Of a DNA stretch of 64,000 nt, positions 1 to 9,677 are shown one piece after another (position 1 is the first letter of the stretch; the number at the start of each line of letters is the position of its first letter). A program made the position numbers and the translations under genes. The DNA comes from Sphingomonas sp. 3P27F8. GTDB taxonomy: Bacteria > Pseudomonadota > Alphaproteobacteria > Sphingomonadales > Sphingomonadaceae. The stretch is from contig NZ_SCNL01000003.1 in the NCBI RefSeq assembly GCF_005502745.1, positions 62,001-126,000 on the forward strand, written 5' to 3'. Under the pieces are notes generated by a model. It worked only from the letters and a program-made list of their open reading frames with translations. It did not search any database and was not told the DNA's origin.

Positions 1-1
1 A

Positions 2-1471
2 CGGCCCGCAAACCAGGCGGCGAAAGTAGCGACTCCCGGCGCGATCGATGCGATCGGGCCGCAACTGACCGCTTATTTCGACACGTGGATGAAGAACGCG
101 CATGTGCCGGGGCTGGTGTTCGGGGTTGTCAGGGATGGCCGCCTCGTCGTGGTTCGCGGCCTCGGCGTACAGGATGTGGCCAGCGGTGTGCCGGTGACGG
201 CGGACAGCAGCTTCCGTATTGCCTCGATGTCAAAGGCGTTCACCGCGCTCGCGATCCTCAAGCTGCGCGATGCAGGCAAGCTGTCGCTGGACGCGCCGGC
301 GGAGCGTTACGTGCCGCAGATGGCCGGCTGGCGCTATCCGACCAAGGATTCGCCGCGCATCACCGTCGCAGATCTGCTCCACCACACCGCCGGCTTCGTC
401 GAGGATAATCCCTGGGGCGACCGCCAACAGCCGCTTTCCGCTCAGGCGTTCACCTCAATGCTGAAAGCCGGTGTGCCGTTCGCGCGCGCGCCCGGCCTGA
501 AGATGGAATATTCCAATTTCGGCTATGCCACGCTTGGCCGGATCGTCTCGAACGTCTCGGGTATGCCTTACGAGCGCTACATCCAGCGCGAGATTATGGC
601 GCCGCTGGAGATGAAATCCACCGGCTATGACGTCATCAACATGCCGCAGCGGGGACGGGCGCTTGGCTATCGTTGGCAACAGGACGCAGCGGGACAAGGG
701 GGCTGGGTGCGCGAGCCCGACATGGCAGACGGCGCGTTCGGCGCGATGGGCGGGGTGCAGACCAGCGCGCGAGACTATTGGCGCTGGGTTGCGTTTCTGC
801 TGTCCGCGTGGCCGGCGCGGGACGATACGGATACCGGCCCGGTAAAGCGCGGCACGGTGCGGCAGATTGTCGAGGGCGCGAATTTCGTCGAGACGCGTGA
901 GCGCCCGCCTTTTCTCGGCGCGCCGTGCCGGCAATCCTGGGCTTATGGCAAAGGCTGGTTCAATGTCGCCGACTGCGATCTCGGAAAGGTTCTGACTCAC
1001 ACCGGCGGGTATCCGGGATATGGATCCGTGGTTGCGCTTTTGCCGGAAGCGGGGGTGGGCGTGTTCGCCTTCGCCAACCGCACCTACGCTTCGCCCGTCC
1101 AACCGGCGTTTCAGGCGCTGATGACGCTACGCGCGGCCGGGCTGGCGAGCGATCGACCGTTGCAGGTTTCCGCCGGTCTCGCCCGTGCCTACGATGCGGC
1201 CAAGGCGAGCTGGCGCAGCGGCGATCCGGCCAGTGCACCGCTTGCCGTGAACGTGCCGCTCGATCGCGATCTCGCGCGTCGCCGCGCCGATATCGCGGCG
1301 TTGAAAGCCACAGTCGGCGCCTGCGCGATGAACGAGCCGATCGCGCCGCTCTCCGCGATGGAGGGTACATTCGTGTGGGCCTGCGCGAATGGCGCGGTGG
1401 CGGGCCGCGTCCAGCGCGCGCCGACCCCGGCGCTGAGCCTTCAGGTGCTGGAGTTCAAGCCCGCGCCATGA
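2..1471 (+). CDS. Serine hydrolase, class C beta-lactamase family (5' end outside window)
   Basis: The reading frame is open from base 2, so the true start lies upstream; 489 residues are visible. The SxxK nucleophile motif is SMSK (nt 224-235), followed by a YSN triad in the [10 protein letters not shown] segment and an HTGG motif ([12 protein letters not shown]), the three active-site elements of the class C beta-lactamase / D-aminopeptidase fold. Members act as esterases, peptidases or peptidoglycan-modifying enzymes, so the substrate cannot be named. Its TGA overlaps the trmD start (ATGA), so it is translationally coupled to trmD, an unusual position within the conserved trmD-rplS block. 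An upstream methionine at 89 falls inside the domain and is not the start. A signal peptide, if any, would be outside the window. Confidence 0.85.
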   Translation, partial: RPANQAAKVATPGAIDAIGPQLTAYFDTWMKNAHVPGLVFGVVRDGRLVVVRGLGVQDVASGVPVTADSSFRIASMSKAFTALAILKLRDAGKLSLDAPAERYVPQMAGWRYPTKDSPRITVADLLHHTAGFVEDNPWGDRQQPLSAQAFTSMLKAGVPFARAPGLKMEYSNFGYATLGRIVSNVSGMPYERYIQREIMAPLEMKSTGYDVINMPQRGRALGYRWQQDAAGQGGWVREPDMADGAFGAMGGVQTSARDYWRWVAFLLSAWPARDDTDTGPVKRGTVRQIVEGANFVETRERPPFLGAPCRQSWAYGKGWFNVADCDLGKVLTHTGGYPGYGSVVALLPEAGVGVFAFANRTYASPVQPAFQALMTLRAAGLASDRPLQVSAGLARAYDAAKASWRSGDPASAPLAVNVPLDRDLARRRADIAALKATVGACAMNEPIAPLSAMEGTFVWACANGAVAGRVQRAPTPALSLQVLEFKPAP

Positions 1472-2187
1472 CCTTCGATGCAACCGTCCTGACGCTCTAT
1501 CCGGAGATGTTTCCCGGGCCGCTGGGCCAATCGCTGGCCGGGCGCGCGCTGGGCGAGGGGCGCTGGTCGCTGAATGCGGTCAACATCCGTGATTTCGCGA
1601 CCGACCGGCACAAGTCGGTGGACGACACACCGGCCGGGGGCGGCGCGGGCATGGTGCTCCGCGCGGACGTGGTGGCGCGCGCGCTCGATCATGTCGCGGA
1701 CGAGCGCCCCGTTCTGGCGATGACGCCGCGCGGCGCGCCGCTAACCCAGGCACGCGTACGCGCGCTCGCCGCCGGGCCGGGCGCGGTGATCCTCTGCGGC
1801 CGATTCGAGGGATTTGACGAGCGCTTGTTCGAGGCGCGGCCGATCGAGCAGGTCGCGATCGGCGATTACGTGCTGTCCGGCGGGGAGATGGGGGCGCTCG
1901 TTCTTCTCGATGCTTGCGTTCGGCTGCTTCCCGGCGTAATGGGCGCCGCTTCAAGCGGGGACGAGGAAAGCTTCGAAAGCGGCCTACTCGAATATCCGCA
2001 TTATACCCGACCTTATGAATGGGAAGGGCGCAGGATCCCCGAAGTGCTGCGATCGGGGGATCATGCGAAGATCGCCGCCTGGCGGAAACGACGGGCGGAG
2101 GATGACACACGGCTAAGGCGGCCGGACCTTTGGGAACGTCACACTGGCGTTCGGGTCGGCCGCCCTCTGGCGCGCGGCGACGATTGA
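1468..2187 (+). CDS. trmD: tRNA (guanine-N1-)-methyltransferase TrmD
   Basis: Methylates N1 of G37 in tRNAs that read CNN codons, using S-adenosylmethionine, and so prevents +1 frameshifting. The 239-residue length is typical. The trefoil-knot SAM site is visible as [12 protein letters not shown] and [10 protein letters not shown], and the N-terminus [15 protein letters not shown] matches the family. The start ATG at 1468 overlaps the stop of the preceding serine hydrolase by four bases. rplS begins 11 bases after the stop, giving the usual trmD-rplS order; rpsP and rimM are not visible. A longer frame starting at 925 is open upstream but is a shadow of the hydrolase gene. Confidence 0.97.
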   Translation: MTFDATVLTLYPEMFPGPLGQSLAGRALGEGRWSLNAVNIRDFATDRHKSVDDTPAGGGAGMVLRADVVARALDHVADERPVLAMTPRGAPLTQARVRALAAGPGAVILCGRFEGFDERLFEARPIEQVAIGDYVLSGGEMGALVLLDACVRLLPGVMGAASSGDEESFESGLLEYPHYTRPYEWEGRRIPEVLRSGDHAKIAAWRKRRAEDDTRLRRPDLWERHTGVRVGRPLARGDD

Positions 2188-2198
2188 GGACGTTTCAG

Positions 2199-2582
2199 AT
2201 GAATCTGATCCAGCAGCTCGAAGCCGAGCAGATCGAAAAGCTGACCGCGAAGCGCGCGATCCCCGAATTCCGCCCTGGCGATACGCTGAAGGTCGGTGTG
2301 AAGGTGATCGAGGGCGATCGCGCCCGTGTCCAGAATTACGAGGGCGTGTGCATCGCGCGCTCGAACAAGGGCATGGGTTCCAGCTTCACCGTGCGCAAGC
2401 TTTCGTTCGGTGAGGGCGTGGAGCGCGTTTTCCCGCTGTATTCGCCGAACATCGATTCGATCGAGGTGGTACGCAAGGGCGCGGTCCGTCGTGCCAAGCT
2501 GTATTACCTGCGTGGTCGCACCGGTAAGGCGGCGCGTATCGCCGAGCGTCGCGACAACCGTCAGGCCGCTGCGGCGGAGTGA
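2199..2582 (+). CDS. rplS: 50S ribosomal protein L19
   Basis: Structural protein of the large ribosomal subunit at the 30S/50S interface. The 127-residue product starts [15 protein letters not shown] and contains the L19 signatures [13 protein letters not shown], the EGVCIAR strand and the [11 protein letters not shown] motif, ending in a basic tail ([18 protein letters not shown]). The ATG at 2199 is chosen over an in-frame upstream codon at 2130 because all homologous sequence begins there. It lies 11 bases after trmD and is followed within 30 bases by a strong intrinsic terminator, so it is the last gene of this operon. Confidence 0.97.
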   Translation: MNLIQQLEAEQIEKLTAKRAIPEFRPGDTLKVGVKVIEGDRARVQNYEGVCIARSNKGMGSSFTVRKLSFGEGVERVFPLYSPNIDSIEVVRKGAVRRAKLYYLRGRTGKAARIAERRDNRQAAAAE

Positions 2583-2608
2583 TTTCCACTTATCGCTGAT
2601 GCGTCAGG

Positions 2609-2648
2609 GGCGCGGACGGGATGCCGTCCGCGCCTCTTTCTCGTTTTC
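2609..2648 (+). terminator. Rho-independent terminator after rplS
   Basis: A perfect 11-bp G+C-rich stem (2609-2619 pairing with 2624-2634) closes a GATG tetraloop and is followed by a T-rich run (TCTTTCTCGTTTT). It sits 27 bases after the rplS stop and before the next gene, so it should end the trmD-rplS transcript. Confidence 0.85.
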
Positions 2649-2704
2649 CGGCCTTGTGTTTTCGCCTGCATCGCGCTTTCGCCGTTTCTTCAACGGAGAA
2701 AGAT

Positions 2705-4930
2705 ATGCGCGCATGGCCGCTTGCGATTGCCCTTGCCTGTTCCGCTGCCGCGCTGGCGTCCTCGGCCGTGGCTGAGACGATTGCCTCAGGCGGGCCGCTC
2801 ACGCTGGAGCGCGTTTTCGGCAGCCCCGATCTGGCCGGCGCTCAGCCCCAGGCGCTGCGGCTCTCCCCTCAAGGCGACCTGCTCACAATGGTCCGCAACC
2901 GCCCGGACGAGCGAACCCGTTATGACCTGTGGGCGATCGACACGCGCACGGGCACGGAACGGATGCTGGTGGATTCCCGCAAGGTGGGCAGCGGCGCGGC
3001 GCTCTCCGAGGCGGAGAAGATGCAGCGCGAGCGTGATCGCAGCAAGACCGGCAAGACCGGCATTCTCGATTATGACTGGGCGCCGGACGGGCGCTCGCTG
3101 CTCGTGCCGATCGATGGCGAGTTGTTCCTGGCTGGCCTGGATGGCAGCGCTCGCCGGATCGAGGGAACGGCGGGAGCGCTCAATCCGCTGATCTCGCCAC
3201 GCGGCGCTTTCCTGAGCTTCGTGCGCGATCAGAACCTGTGGGTGCAGCCGCTCGCCGGCGGCGCGGCGCGTGCGCTGACCAGCCGGGGCGGGGGTACCGT
3301 CCATTTCGGCGAGGCGGAGTTTGTCGCGCAGGAGGAGATGAACCGGCGCGCCGGCTATTGGTGGTCGCCCGACGAACGCCACATCGCGGTCGAACGCTTT
3401 GACGAGCAGCCGGTGAGGATCTTTACCCGCGCCGCGATCGGAGCGGCTGGCACCAGCATCGTCCAGCAACGCTATCCCGCCGCCGGCACGCCGAATGTGC
3501 TCGTCGAACTGTGGATAATGCGCGCCGACGGATCGGGGCGGGTGAAAGTTGATCTCGGGCGCGATCCCGACATCTATCTCGCGCGCGTGGACTGGACGCC
3601 GGACGGCTCGGCACTGCTCGTACAGCGCCAGAGCCGCGATCAGCGCACGCTCGATATGCTTCGCGTCGATCCGGCGACAGGCAAGGCGACAGTGATGTTC
3701 AGCGAAAAGGCTGGCGCAAAGAGCTGGGTCAACTTGTCCAGCGCCTATCGCGCGATGCCGGACGGCGGCCTGATCTGGCTGTCCGAACGCAGCGGCTTTG
3801 CGCATCTCTATCTTTGGAAAGCGGGCAAATGGACGCGGCTCACCAGCGGCGACTGGGTGGTGACCGGGCTGGTCGGGGTGGACGACGCTTCCGGGCGGAT
3901 CTTCTTCACCGGCAATCGCGATGGCGTGCTGGAACAGCACCTCTACGCGCTCGATACCCGGACGCATGCGATCACACGCCTCACGCAGGCCGGCTGGTGG
4001 AACAGCGCCAGTGCCGACGGGGCCGCCTCGCGCTTCATCATCACGCGCTCCAACGCGGGCCAGCCGCCGCAAACCTATCTTGCCGACGCGACGGGCAAGC
4101 GGTTGTCATGGATCAACGAGAATGCGGTCGGCGGCGCGCACCCCTATGCCCCTTATCTTGCGGCGCAGCGACCGACCGAATTCGGCACGCTGAAGGCCGA
4201 TGACGGAACGACACTCTACTGGAAGATGATCGCGCCGACGCTCGAACCAGGCAAAAAATATCCTGTGTTTTTCCAGCATTATGGCGGGCCGCACAGCCAG
4301 ACCGTCTCGCGCGCCTGGAGCCCGCCACTGCTGCAATATCTCGCGCAACAGGGCTGGATCGTCTTCCAGCTCGATAATCGCGGCTCGCCCAATCGCGGCA
4401 AGAAGTTCGAGGATGCGATCTGGCACGCGATGGGCAGCGTGGAGGTTGCGGACCAGCTGGCCGGGGCGCGCTATCTCAAAACTTTGCCGTTCGTCGATGC
4501 TCAGAAGATCGCCACTTATGGCTGGTCTTATGGCGGCTATATGTCTTTGAAGATGCTGGAGAAGAATCCGGGCGTCTATGCTGCGGCCGTGGCTGGCGCT
4601 CCGGTTACAGACTGGGCGCTCTACGATACGCATTACACCGAGCGATACATGGGCGATCCAACGAAGGACGCCGCCGCCTATGCCGCGTCGAGCGCGCTGC
4701 CGGATGCGACGAAGATCCGCGATCCATTGCTGATCATGCATGGCATGGCGGACGACAACGTGTTCCTGGATAACACCACCGCACTGGCCGCGAAGCTGCA
4801 GGCGGCGGACATGAAGTTCGAGATGATGCTCTATCCGGGAAAGACGCACGGCGCGGTCCGGGACATCCATCCGTGGACGACGCTGCTCGAATTCCTCGAC
4901 CGCGAGGTGAAGAACAAGCCGGCGCGATAA
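2705..4930 (+). CDS. Dipeptidyl peptidase IV, S9B family, secreted
   Basis: Serine peptidase that removes dipeptides from peptide N-termini, probably in the periplasm. The 741-residue protein begins with a signal peptide (MRAWPLAIALACSAAALASS, predicted cleavage after AVAE or nearby). Residues about 40-470 form the beta-propeller (DPPIV N-terminal) domain, including the EEMNRRAGYWWSPD segment typical of S9B. Residues about 500-735 are the alpha/beta-hydrolase domain: the nucleophile is Ser608 in GWSYGG, the acid Asp683 or Asp684 in HGMADDNVF, and the base His715 in GKTHGAV. The ATG at 2705 follows a GGAGAAAG ribosome-binding site. It is a single gene behind the rplS terminator. Confidence 0.93.
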   Translation: MRAWPLAIALACSAAALASSAVAETIASGGPLTLERVFGSPDLAGAQPQALRLSPQGDLLTMVRNRPDERTRYDLWAIDTRTGTERMLVDSRKVGSGAALSEAEKMQRERDRSKTGKTGILDYDWAPDGRSLLVPIDGELFLAGLDGSARRIEGTAGALNPLISPRGAFLSFVRDQNLWVQPLAGGAARALTSRGGGTVHFGEAEFVAQEEMNRRAGYWWSPDERHIAVERFDEQPVRIFTRAAIGAAGTSIVQQRYPAAGTPNVLVELWIMRADGSGRVKVDLGRDPDIYLARVDWTPDGSALLVQRQSRDQRTLDMLRVDPATGKATVMFSEKAGAKSWVNLSSAYRAMPDGGLIWLSERSGFAHLYLWKAGKWTRLTSGDWVVTGLVGVDDASGRIFFTGNRDGVLEQHLYALDTRTHAITRLTQAGWWNSASADGAASRFIITRSNAGQPPQTYLADATGKRLSWINENAVGGAHPYAPYLAAQRPTEFGTLKADDGTTLYWKMIAPTLEPGKKYPVFFQHYGGPHSQTVSRAWSPPLLQYLAQQGWIVFQLDNRGSPNRGKKFEDAIWHAMGSVEVADQLAGARYLKTLPFVDAQKIATYGWSYGGYMSLKMLEKNPGVYAAAVAGAPVTDWALYDTHYTERYMGDPTKDAAAYAASSALPDATKIRDPLLIMHGMADDNVFLDNTTALAAKLQAADMKFEMMLYPGKTHGAVRDIHPWTTLLEFLDREVKNKPAR

Positions 4931-5095
4931 CGGCGGCGCGATGCGATATCGCAGGAATCGGACGCGATCGTCGATCATCTCGCGCGCGTTCATTGCTGCG
5001 CACACGCCACCTGGCAGGCCAGCACGCACGATTAGAATAAGGTTGCTGGCGCGCGCGCAATCACTGTAGTGCCGCGCTGCAACAAGGAGTGAGTC

Positions 5096-6124
5096 ATGGG
5101 TTATCGGGTGGTGGTTGCGGGTGCGACGGGCAATGTCGGGCGCGAGATGCTGAACATCCTCGCCGAGCGCGAATTCCCGGCGGACGAGATCGCGGTCGTC
5201 GCCAGTGCACGCTCCACCGGCGATCAGGTCGATTTCGGCGAGACCGGCCGCAAGCTGAAAGTCCAGAATATCGAGCATTTCGATCCCGCTGGCTGGGATA
5301 TGGCGCTGTTCGCTATCGGCAGCGACGCCACCAGGATATATGCGCCGAAGTTCGCCGCGGCAGGGTGCACGGTGATCGACAATTCGTCGCTCTACCGCAT
5401 GGACCCGGACGTGCCGCTGATCGTGCCTGAGGTAAATCCGCAGGCGATCGACGGCTACACCCGCAAGAACATCATCGCCAATCCCAACTGCTCGACTGCG
5501 CAGATGGTCGTCGCGCTGAAGCCGCTGCATGATGCCGCGACGATCAAGCGCGTCGTGGTCGCGACTTATCAGTCGGTGTCCGGCGCGGGCAAGGCGGGGA
5601 TGGACGAGCTGTTCGAGCAGAGCCGCAACATCTTCGTGGGCGATCCGGCCGAGCCGAAGAAATTCACCAAGCAGATCGCGTTCAACGTGATTCCACACAT
5701 CGACAGCTTCCTCGACGATGGCTCGACCAAGGAAGAGTGGAAGATGGTCGCGGAGACAAAGAAGATTTTGGATCCGAAGATCAAGGTGACGGCGACGTGC
5801 GTACGCGTGCCGGTGTTCGTCGGCCATTCGGAGGCGATCAACATCGAGTTCGCGAACGAGATTTCCGCTGTCGAGGCACAGAATATCCTGCGTGAGGCGC
5901 CGGGAGTGATGCTGATCGACAAGCGCGAGGATGGCGGGTACGTTACGCCGATCGAGTGCGTTGGTGACTACGCGACTTTCATCAGCCGCGTACGTGAGGA
6001 TTCCACCGTGGATAACGGACTGTCGCTTTGGTGCGTCAGCGATAACCTGCGCAAGGGCGCGGCGTTGAACGCGGTGCAGATCGCCGAATTGCTCGGCCGT
6101 CGGCATCTGAAGAAGGCGGGATGA
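5096..6124 (+). CDS. asd: Aspartate-semialdehyde dehydrogenase
   Basis: Converts L-aspartyl-4-phosphate to aspartate semialdehyde with NADPH, the branch point to lysine/diaminopimelate, threonine and methionine. The 342-residue protein has the N-terminal Rossmann motif GATGNVGRE (residues 9-17), the catalytic Cys132 in NPNCSTAQM, and the substrate/acid-base region with CVRVPVFVGHSEA. The start follows a good Shine-Dalgarno (AAGGAG, 5 bases upstream of GTC-ATG). The last bases overlap the next gene (ATGA), so the GFA-like protein is coupled to it. The 165-base gap upstream shows no further gene. Confidence 0.97.
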   Translation: MGYRVVVAGATGNVGREMLNILAEREFPADEIAVVASARSTGDQVDFGETGRKLKVQNIEHFDPAGWDMALFAIGSDATRIYAPKFAAAGCTVIDNSSLYRMDPDVPLIVPEVNPQAIDGYTRKNIIANPNCSTAQMVVALKPLHDAATIKRVVVATYQSVSGAGKAGMDELFEQSRNIFVGDPAEPKKFTKQIAFNVIPHIDSFLDDGSTKEEWKMVAETKKILDPKIKVTATCVRVPVFVGHSEAINIEFANEISAVEAQNILREAPGVMLIDKREDGGYVTPIECVGDYATFISRVREDSTVDNGLSLWCVSDNLRKGAALNAVQIAELLGRRHLKKAG

Positions 6125-6555
6125 CGATCACTGGCGGCTGTCGCTGCGGCGCCTGCCGCTACGAGCTCGCGCTCGATGCGCTGCCGCCGGTCTATGCCTG
6201 CCATTGTCATATCTGTCAGCGTGCGTCAGGCAGCGCTTTCAGCCTGCAGGCGCTCGTTCCCGAATCCGGTTTGCACGTCGCTGGGCCGATCGTTGTTCAC
6301 GAGATCACGACCGAGGACCGGACCTCGATCCAGCGCTTTTGCGGCACCTGCCATTCGCGGATTTATAATACCAACACGCGCCGGCCCGGTGTCGCGGTGG
6401 TTCGCGCCGGCACACTCGATCGCTCCGAGGAGCTGGAGTGTCGCGCGCACATCTTCACGCATTATCGACAGGCCTGGGTGACGTTGCCCGGCGACGTTCC
6501 GCAATGGCCGGAGATGGCGCCGCCCGCCGAGTTCATGGCCGCGCTCACCGGCTGA
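6121..6555 (+). CDS. GFA/CENP-V family zinc protein
   Basis: A 144-residue protein of the glutathione-dependent formaldehyde-activating enzyme (GFA)/CENP-V fold. Zinc ligands are recognisable as GGCRCGACR near the N-terminus, CHCHICQ about residues 27-33, and FCGTCHSR about residues 78-85. Members of the family often have no proven formaldehyde activity, so the substrate is unknown. It starts with an ATG overlapping the asd stop by four bases, which implies co-translation, although no functional link to lysine synthesis is obvious. It is followed by a convergent efflux operon on the other strand. Confidence 0.85.
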   Translation: MTITGGCRCGACRYELALDALPPVYACHCHICQRASGSAFSLQALVPESGLHVAGPIVVHEITTEDRTSIQRFCGTCHSRIYNTNTRRPGVAVVRAGTLDRSEELECRAHIFTHYRQAWVTLPGDVPQWPEMAPPAEFMAALTG

Positions 6556-6564
6556 GGCGACACC

Positions 6565-8133
6565 TTATTCGGAATGGATCACCTCAAGCCGGCCCTTGGG
6601 CTTCTTGAGCAGCAGCACGAGCGGAATGGCGGCAATGCTGATCCAGCTCATGAGATAGAAATCGTCGATATAGGCGATCATCGCTGCCTGCTTGTTTATC
6701 ATCGCATCTGCGAACGCGAACACACTGTCGCCAAGGCTGCCCAACTGGTCGATCTCGCTCAGGTTGATTGCGGGCATCTTGTCCTGCGTCACATGCTGGA
6801 CGAGATCGGCGTGGCTCACCTGGATATTGCGGGCGAGCATAACCGTCACCATCGAAATGCCGGCGGACTGGCCGATCGAGCGCATCAGGTTCAGCAGACT
6901 TGCGCCATCGGTACGGTAACGATTGTCGAGCGTGGCGAATGCCAGCGCGTTCATCGGCATGAACACCAGCCCCATGCCAAGGCCCTGGATAAATCCCGAA
7001 ATGACGACAGGCCAAAAATCCATCTGCAGGGAATAGCCGGCCATCTGGCGCAGCGAGAGCGCGAATATCCCCAGCCCGAACATGATTACCAGGCGGGTAT
7101 CGACCCGACCCATCAGCCGCCCCGCGAGCCACATGGTGAAGAGCACGCCCACGCCGCGCGGCGCCATCATCAGCCCCGTGTCGATCACGGGATAGCCGAA
7201 AAGCTGCTGGAGCATCGGCGGCAGCAGCGCCATCGGCGCCATTGTCGAAACGCCGATCACCACCATGAAGAACATGCCGGTGACCAGATTGCGATTGCCG
7301 AAGAGATGCCGGTCGAACAGCGGCTTCTTCGCAGTGGCGAGATGAACGATACCCATCCACGCGAACGCAGCGGCGATCATGCCTTCGGCCACGATTTCCC
7401 AGCTCGAAAACCAGTCCCGGTCCTGGCCGCGATCGAGCATGAGCTGGAACGAGGCGACGGCGATACCGATAAAGAGAAACCCGAGCCAGTCGAACGAGCG
7501 ATGCGCGCGCGGGCGCGACGGCAGCAGGAACCACAATATTCCGAACGTCACCGCGCCAACCGGCACGTTGACGTAAAATACCCAGCGCCAGTTGTAGCTT
7601 TCGGTTAGCCAACCGCCGATCACCGGGCCCATGATCGGCCCTACCATCACGCCCATTCCCCAGACGCTCATCGCCTTCGCCGCATTTTCCGGCGAATTGA
7701 TATCAAGCATGGACGTTTGCGACAGCGGGTTGATGAAGGCGGCGAAGATCCCCTGCAGGATGCGGAATACCACCATTTCCTCCAGGCTCACGGCGGTGCC
7801 GCATGCCATCGAGGCGAGGATGAACCCGCCGACCGCGATCAGGAACAGATTGCGGCTGCCCAATCGGTCGGAAAGCCAGCCGGTCGCTGGCAGCGCGATC
7901 GCGGTGGCGACGATGTAGCTCGTCAATACCCAGGTGACCGTATCGGCAGTCGCGCCGAGGCTGGTTTCCATATGCGGCAGCGCGACATTGGCGATGGTAG
8001 TGTCGAGGATCTGCATGATCATCGCCCCCATCACGCCGATGGTCAGGATACCGCGATGCCTGACGGGCAACAGCGGCTGACCGGGCGGGGTGGCGATCGG
8101 CGGGTTTCCGGCCGGAGCGGCGGCGGACGCCAT
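6565..8133 (-). CDS. emrB: DHA2-family MFS multidrug transporter, EmrB/QacA type
   Basis: Proton-driven drug exporter of the inner membrane with about 14 predicted transmembrane segments in 522 residues. The MFS signature between segments 2 and 3 is GWLSDRLGSRNLF, and antiporter motif C-like glycines appear in MGVMVGPIMGPVIGGWL; the LDTTIANVALP motif of segment 1 is typical of DHA2 transporters. Its ATG overlaps the emrA stop (TGATG). Together with EmrA it should form a tripartite pump; the outer-membrane channel is not encoded here. It is transcribed from the marR promoter on the minus strand. The substrate is unknown. Confidence 0.93.
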   Translation of the reverse strand: MASAAAPAGNPPIATPPGQPLLPVRHRGILTIGVMGAMIMQILDTTIANVALPHMETSLGATADTVTWVLTSYIVATAIALPATGWLSDRLGSRNLFLIAVGGFILASMACGTAVSLEEMVVFRILQGIFAAFINPLSQTSMLDINSPENAAKAMSVWGMGVMVGPIMGPVIGGWLTESYNWRWVFYVNVPVGAVTFGILWFLLPSRPRAHRSFDWLGFLFIGIAVASFQLMLDRGQDRDWFSSWEIVAEGMIAAAFAWMGIVHLATAKKPLFDRHLFGNRNLVTGMFFMVVIGVSTMAPMALLPPMLQQLFGYPVIDTGLMMAPRGVGVLFTMWLAGRLMGRVDTRLVIMFGLGIFALSLRQMAGYSLQMDFWPVVISGFIQGLGMGLVFMPMNALAFATLDNRYRTDGASLLNLMRSIGQSAGISMVTVMLARNIQVSHADLVQHVTQDKMPAINLSEIDQLGSLGDSVFAFADAMINKQAAMIAYIDDFYLMSWISIAAIPLVLLLKKPKGRLEVIHSE

Positions 8134-9209
8134 CAGCGATCCTTCGTGTCGATCTTCACGTCAGTGGAAAGCCCGGCGATCATCGCGCGCGGCGGTTTTC
8201 CATCGATCGCGATCCGTACCGGTACGCGCTGTGTCACCTTCACCCAGTTGCCGGTCGCATTCTGCGCCGGCAGCACCGAAAACTCGCTCCCGGTGCCGGC
8301 GCCGATCGACTGCACCCGGCCCTTCACCTTGAGGCCGGGATAGGCATCGAACGACAGCTCGGCCGGCTGGCCGACGCGCATATGGTTCAGATCGGTTTCC
8401 TTGAAATTCGCCTCGACCCATGCCTGCTGACTGACGACCAGGCTCAGCGCCGGAACACCGGAGGGGGTGATATTGCCGACCTGCAAACGCCCCGTCTGGC
8501 TCACGACGCCGCTCTTCGGCGCGCGAACAACGCTCCGCTCGAGATCATATGCCGCCTTCTCGCGTTTCGCGAGCGCGACCTGGATCGCGGCCGGCTGACC
8601 CGATCCCCCGCCGGAGCCGAGTTGCTGGCGCGCGCGCGCCGCCGCCGCATCGGCCGTCGCCAGTTTCGCCTTCGCCGCCGCCACGCCCTGTGTAGCGGCG
8701 TCGAATGCCGCGCGTGTGGTGAAGCCCTGCTTCATCAACGCCGCCTGCCGTCCGTACGTCGCCTGCGCCAGCGTCAGTTCGGCACGGGCATTCTGGATAT
8801 CGGCGGCTGCGCTGCCGGTATCGGTCGCCATCGTGGAAACCTGCACCCGCGCGGTAGCCAGATCGGCATCCGCTTGCGCCAGCGCGATACGATAGGGCTC
8901 GGGATCGATGCGGAACAGGATATCGCCGGCCTTCACCGGCTGGTTCTCGCGCACGTCGACCTCGACGATACGGCCGGATACGTCCGGGCTGATCGATATC
9001 ATGTCCTGCCGAACATAGGCATTGTCGGTGGAAATATACCGGCCGGACGTGAGATAGAAATATCCGCCGATCGCGACGATCAGCAGCGGTATGCCGAGCA
9101 TCAGCACCAGCCGAGGCAACCCGCGACGCTTCGCCGGAACATCCTGGTTTGCAAGAACCGACATTTCGCTGTCGGCCGCGAATGCGCGTTTGGGGTCTGC
9201 GTCAGCCAT
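8133..9209 (-). CDS. emrA: EmrA-type HlyD-family periplasmic adaptor
   Basis: Membrane fusion protein that links the EmrB pump to an outer-membrane channel. After a cytoplasmic N-terminus there is one transmembrane segment (LVLMLGIPLLIVAIGGYFYL), then the lipoyl/barrel half-motif (SPDVSGRIVEVDVRENQPVKAGD), an alpha-helical hairpin rich in Ala and Gln, and the second half-motif (VVRAPKSGVVSQTGRLQVG). The ATG at 9209 (MADADPK) overlaps the marR stop by eight bases. An upstream in-frame codon at 9245 is possible but would overlap marR further. Product 358 residues. Confidence 0.92.
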   Translation of the reverse strand: MADADPKRAFAADSEMSVLANQDVPAKRRGLPRLVLMLGIPLLIVAIGGYFYLTSGRYISTDNAYVRQDMISISPDVSGRIVEVDVRENQPVKAGDILFRIDPEPYRIALAQADADLATARVQVSTMATDTGSAAADIQNARAELTLAQATYGRQAALMKQGFTTRAAFDAATQGVAAAKAKLATADAAAARARQQLGSGGGSGQPAAIQVALAKREKAAYDLERSVVRAPKSGVVSQTGRLQVGNITPSGVPALSLVVSQQAWVEANFKETDLNHMRVGQPAELSFDAYPGLKVKGRVQSIGAGTGSEFSVLPAQNATGNWVKVTQRVPVRIAIDGKPPRAMIAGLSTDVKIDTKDR

Positions 9210-9651
9210 GAGCGACGCCTTTCTGTGGTTGCGGTGCGTCGGCAAGGTTCTCGCGAATCCGGTTCAGCACCTCGGAAAGCTGCGCGATAGTTTCTTCCGG
9301 GATGCCGCGCAGCGCCTGCGCGGTAAGCTCCGCACCGCGCCCGCGCAGCTCATCGAGAACAGGATGGGCCTTGTCCGTCAGGAACAATTGCCAGGCACGT
9401 CGATCGTTTGGATCTCGGCGGCGTTCGACCAGGCCGGATTCCTCCAACCGGTCGATCAGCCGGCACAATGTTATTGGCTCCACCTCAAGGATATCGGCAA
9501 GGCCGCCCTGATTGATGCCCTCCTGCCGACTGATGCCCAGCAACGCCTTCCACTGTGTCCGGGTTGCGCCGAGCGTCCGCGCGCGCTCGTCGAAACGGCG
9601 GCGCAACAGGCGAGAGGTGTCGCTGAGCAGGAAACCGAATGTCTCTGTCAT
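9202..9651 (-). CDS. MarR-family transcriptional regulator of the emr operon
   Basis: A 149-residue winged-helix regulator. The helix-turn-helix and wing are recognisable in INQGGLADILEVEPITLCRLIDRL followed by ESGLVERRRDPNDRRAW, where the DxRA/W wing motif is diagnostic for MarR. First gene of the marR-emrA-emrB operon, so it probably represses its own operon and responds to a pump substrate. The start could be ATG 9651 (MTETFGF) or ATG 9660 (MRGMTET); 9651 is preferred because GAGG lies just upstream. A 14-bp palindrome overlaps the promoter region. Confidence 0.9.
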   Translation of the reverse strand: MTETFGFLLSDTSRLLRRRFDERARTLGATRTQWKALLGISRQEGINQGGLADILEVEPITLCRLIDRLEESGLVERRRDPNDRRAWQLFLTDKAHPVLDELRGRGAELTAQALRGIPEETIAQLSEVLNRIRENLADAPQPQKGVAHG

Positions 9652-9663
9652 GCCTCGCATATA

Positions 9664-9677
9664 ATAAGCATGCTTAT
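9664..9677. promoter_or_regulatory. Palindromic operator in the marR promoter
   Basis: ATAAGCATGCTTAT is a perfect 14-bp palindrome located 12 bases before the marR start at 9651 and about 120 bases before the divergent hydrolase gene. It is embedded in AT-rich sequence with TATAAT-like hexamers on the plus strand (9677-9682) and TATTAT on the minus strand. Its size and placement fit a MarR autoregulatory operator; binding is inferred. Confidence 0.65.

Noticed and set aside
4106..6106. 666-codon open frame on the minus strand
   Set aside because: It spans antisense to the DPP IV and asd genes, shows no recognisable family, and results from codon bias in G+C-rich DNA.
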